Source: UBA6054 sp964522095
GTDB lineage: Bacteria > Planctomycetota > Phycisphaerae > Phycisphaerales > UBA1924
Length of the DNA stretch: 64,000 nucleotides
Direction: 5' to 3'
Assembly (NCBI GenBank): GCA_964522095.1
Contig: CAZFSO010000003.1
Span: 1 to 64,000, forward strand
Part shown: positions 58,344 through 64,000 of the stretch, in pieces
Numbering within the stretch: position 1 is the first letter of the stretch
Layout: each line of letters starts with the position of its first letter
Made by a program: the position numbers and the translations under genes
The notes under the pieces: model-generated
Told to the model about the DNA's origin: nothing
The model's database searches: none
The model's input: only the letters and a program-made list of their open reading frames with translations

Positions 58344-58347
58344 GTGA
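58315..58347 (+). CDS. Possible 10-codon leader ORF
   Basis: ATG at 58315 has GGAG (58304-58307) seven bases upstream and reads MNPADRENGP before TGA. The stop overlaps the GTG start of the next gene (GTGA). It could be a leader peptide or a translational coupling device, or simply chance. It is too short to judge by codon bias. Confidence 0.35.
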   Translation: MNPADRENGP

Positions 58348-59336
58348 CTGACGCCGCCCTCGACACCGCGGTGATCGTGCTCAACTACCGGACCCCTGAT
58401 CTGGTGGCCGACTGTCTCGCCTCGCTTGAAGGCCAGGTCCGGCCCGGCCGGGACCGCGCCATCGTGGTCGACAACAACTCGCCCGACGACTCCGCCGACC
58501 GCATCGAGCGGGCCATCCGCGACCGCGGCTGGTCCGCCTGGGCCACGCTCGTCCGCTCACCGGTCAACGGCGGGTTCGCCGCCGGCAACAACGTCGGCGT
58601 CCACGCGGCCCGCGCCCGGGTCTACGTCCTGCTCAACTCCGACACCATCGTCCGCCCGGGCGCCCTCAGCACCCTCCGGGGCTCGGTCACCGACGACGGC
58701 CCGGGCATCGTCGGCCCGCGCCTCGAATGGCCCGACGGCGAGGCCCAGGTGTCGACCTTCCGCTTCCGCACCCCCCTGACCGAACTGATCGCGACCGGCC
58801 GGCTCGGCGTGCTCGGCCGACGCATGCCCCGCCACGTCGTCGCCCGCCCGCTCGACGCCGCCTCCGACGACCTCGACTGGACCAGTTTCGCCTGCGTCGC
58901 AATCCGCGCCGACGTTTTCGACGGAGTCGGCCCGCTCGACGAGGGCTACTTCATGTACTACGAGGACATGGACTTCTGCCGCCGAGCCCGGGCCGCCGGC
59001 TTCGCGGTCGCCCACCGCCCGGAAGCCCGCGTCGTCCACCTCCGCGGCGGGACCAGCGAGGTCAAGCGCAACACCACCGCCCGCAAGCGCCGCCCGGCGT
59101 ACTACTACCGCGCCCGGGCGCGATACTTCCGCGTGTGGTACGGCCAGGCCGGCCTCGTCGCGGCCAACCTGCTCTGGACGCTCGGCTGGTTGGCCGCCCT
59201 GGCCCGCGGCAAGTCCCAGGCCGTCGAGCGCGAGTGGCTGGACGTCTGGACCGGCCCCGACCCGCGCCCCGCGCCGACAACGCCGACCGCCACCGCCACG
59301 CCCGCCGGCGCCGCCACGGGAGGCGCCCATGGCTGA
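58344..59336 (+). CDS. Glycosyltransferase family 2 (rhamnosyltransferase-like)
   Basis: This is a 330-residue GT-A fold enzyme. The nucleotide-sugar part starts DTAVIVLNYRTPDLVADCLA, followed by VVDNNSPDDSADRIE, SPVNGGFAAGNNVGV and VLLNSDTIVRPGAL (the DXD-like region). The acceptor part has LDEGYFMYYEDMDFCRRARA. The pattern matches rhamnosyl or related transferases that extend polysaccharides. The GTG start at 58344 has GGGAG upstream and overlaps the mini-ORF. First gene of the plus-strand run ending at the window edge. Confidence 0.9.
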   Translation: MTDAALDTAVIVLNYRTPDLVADCLASLEGQVRPGRDRAIVVDNNSPDDSADRIERAIRDRGWSAWATLVRSPVNGGFAAGNNVGVHAARARVYVLLNSDTIVRPGALSTLRGSVTDDGPGIVGPRLEWPDGEAQVSTFRFRTPLTELIATGRLGVLGRRMPRHVVARPLDAASDDLDWTSFACVAIRADVFDGVGPLDEGYFMYYEDMDFCRRARAAGFAVAHRPEARVVHLRGGTSEVKRNTTARKRRPAYYYRARARYFRVWYGQAGLVAANLLWTLGWLAALARGKSQAVEREWLDVWTGPDPRPAPTTPTATATPAGAATGGAHG

Positions 59337-60243
59337 CCGGCTCGACCGCCCGCACTTCGTCATCATCGGCGCGATGAAGTGCGCCACCACCACGCTGCAC
59401 GATCAACTCGCCGCCCAGCCCGGCGTGTTCATGTCCGACCCCAAGGAGCCCAACTTCTTCTCCGACGACGACCACTGGGCCCGCGGCCTCGGCTGGTACC
59501 GAGCGCTGTTCCAGAACGCCCCGCCCGCCGCCCTCTGCGGCGAGTCCAGCACCCACTACACCAAACTCCCGATGCACCCCGACGCCGCCGAGCGCCTGCA
59601 CCGCCACCTGCCCGACGCACGCCTCGTTTACGTGATGCGCGACCCGATCGACCGGCTCGTCTCGCAGTACATCCATGAATGGTCCGTCCGAGCCGTCAGC
59701 GAGCCGATCGACCAGGCCGTGCGCTCGTTCCCGCCGCTGATCGCCTATTCGAAGTACGCGATGCAACTCCGCCCGTGGCTGGACCGGTTCGGGCCGGACC
59801 GCGTGCTGCCGGTGTTCTTCGAGCGCCTGACCCGCGACCCCCAGGCCGAACTCGAACGCGTCTGGCGCTTCGTCTGGGCGGGGCGGGACGACGCGCCAGC
59901 CCGGCCGGTCTGGCGCGCGGAGGCCGGCGCCCGCAACGTCTCTGCCCAGCGCGTCCGCCGTGGCCCGGTCCTCGACCGCCTGCTCCGCGTCCGCGTGCTC
60001 CAGCACGCCCGCCGCACACTGCTGCCCGAGTCGTTGCGCGAGCGCATCAAGCGGCGTTGGCGCATGGAGGACCGGCCGACGCTCTCCGAAACGGCCCGCG
60101 CCTGGTGCGTCGACGCGATCGACCCCGACATGGCCGAACTCGGCCGAACGCTGGGGACCCCGCTCTCGTGCGACACCTTCCGAGACGCCGTGCTCAACGC
60201 CCCGGCCCCGCCCGAGTGGGCCGCTCCGGAGGCGACCGCGTGA
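59329..60243 (+). CDS. PAPS-dependent sulfotransferase
   Basis: This 304-residue protein has the PAPS-binding 5' loop VIIGAMKCATTTLHDQL (about residues 11-27) and the 3' phosphate motif YVMRDPIDRLVSQY (about 101-114). Together they identify heparan/carbohydrate-type sulfotransferases. It would transfer sulfate to the sugar polymer or its lipid-linked form. It overlaps the previous gene by eight bases and the next one by four (GTGA), so it is part of the same translation unit as the glycosyltransferases. Confidence 0.9.
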   Translation: MADRLDRPHFVIIGAMKCATTTLHDQLAAQPGVFMSDPKEPNFFSDDDHWARGLGWYRALFQNAPPAALCGESSTHYTKLPMHPDAAERLHRHLPDARLVYVMRDPIDRLVSQYIHEWSVRAVSEPIDQAVRSFPPLIAYSKYAMQLRPWLDRFGPDRVLPVFFERLTRDPQAELERVWRFVWAGRDDAPARPVWRAEAGARNVSAQRVRRGPVLDRLLRVRVLQHARRTLLPESLRERIKRRWRMEDRPTLSETARAWCVDAIDPDMAELGRTLGTPLSCDTFRDAVLNAPAPPEWAAPEATA

Positions 60244-61274
60244 ACGCCGATCCGGTCCAGTTCGGCGTCGTCGCCATCGGGCGCAACGAGGGCGAACGCC
60301 TGCGCCGCTGCCTGCGCTCGGCCGTCGCCAACACCGACCGCGTCGTCTACGTCGACTCCGGCTCGACCGACGACTCGGTCGCCTTCGCCGAATCCCTCGG
60401 CGTGACTGTCGTCAACCTCGACACCGCCACCCCCTTCACCGCTGCCCGCGCCCGCAACGAGGGCATCGCCCGCCTGACCGAGCGCTGGCCCGCCACGGCG
60501 TTCATCCAGGTCGTCGACGGTGACTGCGAGTTCGCCGAAGGCTGGTTCGACGCCGCCCTGACGGCAATCGACGCGAAGCCCCGCTGCGCCGTCGTCTGCG
60601 GCCGGCGTCGCGAGCGTGACCCGGACGCCTCCATCTACAACCGCCTCATCGACCTGGAATGGGACACGCCCGTCGGCCCCGCCCGCTCCTGCGGCGGCGA
60701 CGCCCTCTTCCGACGCGAAGCCCTCGAAGCGGTGGGGGGCTACCGCGCCACGCTCATCGCCGGCGAGGAGCCCGAACTCTGCGTCCGCCTCCGCGCCGCC
60801 GGCTGGACGGTCGAACGCATCGGCCACGAGATGACGCTGCACGACGCAGCGCTGACCCGCTTTGCCCAGTTCTGGAAGCGCGCCAAACGCGCCGGCCACG
60901 CCTACGCCGAAGGGGCCGCCCTCCACGGACGCGGCCCGGACCGCCACGGCGTCCGCCACGTCCGCTCCGCGCTCCTCTGGGGCATCGCCATCCCCCTGGC
61001 GGGCGTCGCGTTCGCGTACTGGACTTCGGGCCTCTCGGTGGTCGCAGCGGTCGGGCTGTCCTTCGCCCAGGCCTGGCGCATCCGCGCCATGGAACGCGCC
61101 CGCGGACGCACCGCACGCGACGCCGGGCTCGTCGGCGTGTTCACCATGCTCGCCAAGCCCGCCCAGGCCGCGGGCCTGCTGCGCTACTGGCGCACCCGCC
61201 TGACCGGGCGGCGGTCAACCCTCATCGAGTACAAGGGCGCCCCCGCCCCCGCCGCGGAGGGCCCGGATGTCTGA
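60240..61274 (+). CDS. Glycosyltransferase family 2 (membrane-anchored)
   Basis: This 344-residue GTG-start protein has FGVVAIGRNEGERLRRCLRS, VVYVDSGSTDDSVAFAESLG and IQVVDGDCEFAEGW as the nucleotide-sugar site, and FRREALEAVGGYRATLIAGE and HDAALTRFAQFWKRAKRAG as the acceptor part. Two C-terminal helices (LLWGIAIPLAGVAFAYWTS and the following one) attach it to the inner membrane. Overlaps the sulfotransferase and the next glycosyltransferase. Confidence 0.9.
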   Translation: MNADPVQFGVVAIGRNEGERLRRCLRSAVANTDRVVYVDSGSTDDSVAFAESLGVTVVNLDTATPFTAARARNEGIARLTERWPATAFIQVVDGDCEFAEGWFDAALTAIDAKPRCAVVCGRRRERDPDASIYNRLIDLEWDTPVGPARSCGGDALFRREALEAVGGYRATLIAGEEPELCVRLRAAGWTVERIGHEMTLHDAALTRFAQFWKRAKRAGHAYAEGAALHGRGPDRHGVRHVRSALLWGIAIPLAGVAFAYWTSGLSVVAAVGLSFAQAWRIRAMERARGRTARDAGLVGVFTMLAKPAQAAGLLRYWRTRLTGRRSTLIEYKGAPAPAAEGPDV

Positions 61275-62529
61275 GCCACCGGTCATCCTCTACCTGTCGG
61301 GCACGCTGCCCACCCGCTCGGAGACCTTCGTCTACCGCGAGATCCTCGCACTGCGCGATCTCGGCCTGACCGTCCGCACCGCGTCCGTCCACGCCCCCGC
61401 GCATGACCTGAACGACCCCGTCCTCGACCGCATGGCCGAGGAGACCATCGCCGTCTACCCCCGAGGTGGCCTGCGCATCCTCGCCGACGCCGCGGCCGAA
61501 CTCGCCAGCCGACCCCGGCGCACCCTCCGCACGATGGCCCGCTGCCTGCGCCACGCCGTCCGATCGCCGGAGGTCACGAGGTCACGCCGCCCCAAGGTGC
61601 TCTGGCAGGGCCTGGCCGCCCTCTCGCTCGCCCGTCGCGCCCGCCCGATGGGCGTCACCCACGTCCACGCCCACATGGCCCACGTCCCCACGACCATCGC
61701 CATGTACGCCGCCCACCAACTCGGCATCGGCTTCAGTTTCACCGGACACGCCAACGACCTGTTCCCAAACCGCACCCTGCTGCGCGAGAAACTGGCCGCC
61801 GCCCGCTGGGTCCACTGCATCTCCGAGTGGCACCGGCGTTTCTACCAGTCCATCGTCCCGCGACCCGACGACGACTACCCGGTCGTCCGGTGCGGCGTGG
61901 ACACCGCCGCCTACCAGCCCACCCCCGCCCCGAACGCCGACACCCTCCAGGTCCTCGCCGTCGGGCGCCTGGTCGAGAAGAAGGGTTTCGACGTCCTGCT
62001 CGAGGCCCTCGCCGAGATCGCCCGGGCCGGCGGGCCGCCCATGCACGCCCGCATCGCCGGCGACGGGGAGCAGGAGGCCACCCTTCGCGCCCTCGCAGCG
62101 GACCTCCCGCCCGGCACGGTCGAGTTCCTGGGCGATACCCCCAACGAGCGGGTCCTTACCCTGATGGCCCAGGCCGACCTGTTCGTCATCCCCTGCCGGG
62201 TCACGCGCTCCGGCGACCGCGACGGCATCCCGGTCGTCCTGATGGAGGCCATGGCCCGCGGCCGCTGCGTGGTCTCCGGGGACATCGAGACGATCCGAGA
62301 ACTCGTCCGCCACGACCGCACCGGCGTCATGGTGCCGCCCGGGGACCCCGCCGCCCTGGCTCGTACGCTTGTGGAACTGGCCCGGGACCGCGCAAAGATC
62401 GATGAACTCGGGCGGGCGGGGCGTCGGCTGGTCGAGCAGGAGTTTGACCAGAGGGTCAACGCCCGCAGGATCATCGAGACGATGAAGCGTTGCGGACTCA
62501 GCGTCCCCGATTCGGGAAGGGCAGGGTGA
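61267..62529 (+). CDS. Glycosyltransferase family 4 (GT-B fold)
   Basis: This 420-residue protein starts PPVILYLSGTLPTRSETFVY. The acceptor side has THVHAHMAHVPTTIAMYAAH and SFTGHANDLF. The nucleotide-sugar side has VLAVGRLVEKKGFDVLLEAL, HARIAGDGEQEATLRALA and the E-x7-E region DGIPVVLMEAMARGRCVVSG. These are retaining sugar transferases. It overlaps the previous gene by eight bases and the next by one (TGATG). Confidence 0.93.
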   Translation: MSEPPVILYLSGTLPTRSETFVYREILALRDLGLTVRTASVHAPAHDLNDPVLDRMAEETIAVYPRGGLRILADAAAELASRPRRTLRTMARCLRHAVRSPEVTRSRRPKVLWQGLAALSLARRARPMGVTHVHAHMAHVPTTIAMYAAHQLGIGFSFTGHANDLFPNRTLLREKLAAARWVHCISEWHRRFYQSIVPRPDDDYPVVRCGVDTAAYQPTPAPNADTLQVLAVGRLVEKKGFDVLLEALAEIARAGGPPMHARIAGDGEQEATLRALAADLPPGTVEFLGDTPNERVLTLMAQADLFVIPCRVTRSGDRDGIPVVLMEAMARGRCVVSGDIETIRELVRHDRTGVMVPPGDPAALARTLVELARDRAKIDELGRAGRRLVEQEFDQRVNARRIIETMKRCGLSVPDSGRAG

Positions 62530-63530
62530 TGACCGAGCAGGCCCAGGCGGTTCCGGTGCTCGACGCGACGGCGTCGGGACGCCGCTACGCCGTCATCACC
62601 CCCTGCCGCAACGAGGCCGAGTTCCTCCCCGTCACCATCGAGACCATGCTCGCCCAGTCCGTCCTCCCGGCCGTCTGGGTCATCGTCGACGACGGCTCCA
62701 CCGACGGCACCACCGACATCATCAAGGCCGCCGCCGCACAGCACCCGTGGATCCGCCTGGTCCAGCGCAAGGACCGCGGCGCCCGCGCCGTCGGTGGGGG
62801 CGTCGTCGAGGCTTTCAACGACGGCCTGGCCGCCATCAACCTCGACGACTACGACTACCTCTGCAAACTCGACGCCGACCTCGGCCTGCCCCCCACATAC
62901 TTCGAAACCCTCATCGAGAAGATGGAGGCCGAACCCCTCCAGGGCAACCTCTCCGGCAAGACCTACATCCCCGTCGGACGCAACCGCTGGGTCTCCGAAC
63001 GCATGGGCGACGAGAACGCCATCGGCGCCTCCAAGTTCTACCGCGTCGCCTGCTTCCGCGACATCGGCGGCTTCGTCCCCCGCCCCAGTTGGGACGGCAT
63101 CGACGGCCACCGCTGCCGCATGCTCGGCTGGATCGCAGGCTCCGTCGACGAGGAGCCCCTGCGCCTCAAGCACTACCGGCCCCAGGGCTCCAGCCAGGTC
63201 AGCGTCTGGACAGGACGCAAGCGGTGGGGGCGCGGCAAGTACTTCATGGGCTCCTCGCTGCTCTACGTCACCGCCGTCGCCGCCTACCGCATGGCCGAGC
63301 GCCCCTTCGTCCTCGGCGGCGTCGGCATCCTCGTCGGCTACCTACAGGCGTGGATCGGACGCGAGGAACGCTACGGCGACCACGCCTACCTGCGACACTT
63401 CCGTCGCTACGAGTTTCAGTCGCTCATCCGCGGCAAACGCCGCACCATGCACCGCTACAACGAACGCATCCGCGCCAAGGCACGGCGCGAGAACGACCCG
63501 CGCCTCGCCACCCGGGGGGCGCCCGCATGA
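62529..63530 (+). CDS. Glycosyltransferase family 2
   Basis: This 333-residue protein has YAVITPCRNEAEFLPVTIET, VIVDDGSTDGTTDIIKAAAA and DDYDYLCKLDADLGLPPTYF with the DXD motif, then DIGGFVPRPSWDGIDGHRCR and LRLKHYRPQGSSQVSVWTGR. There is one hydrophobic stretch near the C-terminus (FVLGGVGILVGYLQAWIG). The C-terminal tail is very basic (KRRTMHRYNERIRAKARREN). It overlaps the next start (ATGA). Confidence 0.92.
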   Translation: MTEQAQAVPVLDATASGRRYAVITPCRNEAEFLPVTIETMLAQSVLPAVWVIVDDGSTDGTTDIIKAAAAQHPWIRLVQRKDRGARAVGGGVVEAFNDGLAAINLDDYDYLCKLDADLGLPPTYFETLIEKMEAEPLQGNLSGKTYIPVGRNRWVSERMGDENAIGASKFYRVACFRDIGGFVPRPSWDGIDGHRCRMLGWIAGSVDEEPLRLKHYRPQGSSQVSVWTGRKRWGRGKYFMGSSLLYVTAVAAYRMAERPFVLGGVGILVGYLQAWIGREERYGDHAYLRHFRRYEFQSLIRGKRRTMHRYNERIRAKARRENDPRLATRGAPA

Positions 63531-64000
63531 CCCCGCCGAACGCCCCGCGCCCGCCCCGGGTTCTCGCGGTGTCCTCCGGCGGGGGCCACTGGGTCGAACT
63601 CTTGCGACTGGCCCCGGCCTTCGAGGGCGCCGACCTCGCCTTCGTCACCGTCGTCCCCGACTACCGCGAGCAGGCCGCCGCCTTCCCCGGCAGCCGTTTC
63701 TACACCGTCGTTGACGTGACCCGCTGGAACAAGCTCAAGTGGGTGCTCTGCGCGGTGCAACTCCTGCCCGTCCTGCTCCGCGAGCGTCCGGACGTCATCG
63801 TCGCGACCGGCGCCCTGCCCGCCTACTTCGCCTGCCGCATCGGCCGTCTGCTCGGCGCCAAGGTCGTCTGGGTCGACTCGATCGCCAACGTCGAGGAACT
63901 CTCGCGCTCGGGCCAACTGATCGGCCCCCACGCGGACCTGTGGCTGACGCAATGGCCCCACCTGGCCAGCGCCGACGGGCCGGGCTGCCGGGGGGCAGTG
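63527..64000 (+). CDS. Alg14/PssD-like glycosyltransferase subunit, 3' end outside the window
   Basis: The first 158 codons are visible, with no stop before the window ends at a codon boundary. The N-terminus PRVLAVSSGGGHWVELLRL is the Gly-rich nucleotide-binding start of Alg14-type subunits, and RPDVIVATGALPAYFACR and LGAKVVWVDSIANVEELSR follow. Such a subunit usually pairs with an Alg13/PssE-like catalytic half, to be expected just downstream. It begins in an ATGA overlap with the previous gene. Confidence 0.88.
   Translation, partial: MTPPNAPRPPRVLAVSSGGGHWVELLRLAPAFEGADLAFVTVVPDYREQAAAFPGSRFYTVVDVTRWNKLKWVLCAVQLLPVLLRERPDVIVATGALPAYFACRIGRLLGAKVVWVDSIANVEELSRSGQLIGPHADLWLTQWPHLASADGPGCRGAV

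Overview
The window is very GC-rich, densely coded bacterial DNA. It most resembles a planctomycete of the Phycisphaerae type. The signs are pseudopilins with an H-X9-DG-like tail, a CxxC zinc-ribbon membrane protein of the style common in that group, three small exported proteins with PEP-CTERM-type tails ending in an arginine cluster, an exosortase, and lipopolysaccharide genes (lpxK, hldE) that imply an outer membrane. This placement is inference from gene content; there is no rRNA to confirm it. Two runs of 100 Ns (4531-4630 and 25734-25833) are scaffold gaps. Both interrupt essential genes (mnmG and serS).

Left part (1-41463), mostly housekeeping. Two tandem pseudopilin paralogues, each with its own copy of the same terminator, open the window. 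Then come a ClpP/SppA-like protease, mnmG, a UVR-motif protein, a sigma-70 factor, trxB, a TlpA-like thioredoxin and an ACT-domain protein. The iscS-iscU-iscA operon has a convincing Fur box over its promoter. An RsbW-like kinase and STAS pair, a very long secretin and an unknown gene follow. coaX overlaps a reduced MnmE-like GTPase. Next are a PEP-CTERM protein, a zinc-ribbon membrane protein, the serS-GHL10-ogt block, lpxK, a zinc-less-looking MDR oxidoreductase, rpsP-rplS (without rimM and trmD), hldE with an ASCH-like gene, and a second PEP-CTERM protein. The part ends with a peroxiredoxin, tRNA-Leu(UAA), a Fur-family regulator, type III glutamine synthetase, a YfgM-like protein, an RluD-type pseudouridine synthase, a Gly/Ser-rich secreted protein and a phosphopantetheinyl transferase.

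Right part (41511-64000), an exosortase-linked exopolysaccharide region. A plus-strand run of genes with stop/start overlaps encodes a degenerate nucleotidyltransferase with a left-handed helix tail, the exosortase, an EpsI-type partner, a Wzc-like chain-length/ATPase protein, a polyprenyl-phosphate sugar transferase and a 1478-residue TPR protein. A third PEP-CTERM gene follows behind its own promoter and a leader with three consecutive hairpins. A minus-strand block then carries rmlD, rmlC, an O-antigen-polymerase-like membrane protein and an exported beta-helix protein. A second plus-strand run encodes four glycosyltransferases or related proteins, a sulfotransferase, and an Alg14-like subunit cut by the window end.

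Together the right part reads as one machine. Lipid-linked sugar is started by the PNPT enzyme and extended by glycosyltransferases, with rhamnose-type precursors and possible sulfation. The polymer is made and exported under the polymerase and the Wzc-like protein. Exosortase and EpsI process PEP-CTERM proteins that are probably delivered into the same matrix. The two best candidates for something undescribed are the structured leader at 52462-52549 and this particular exosortase locus layout.
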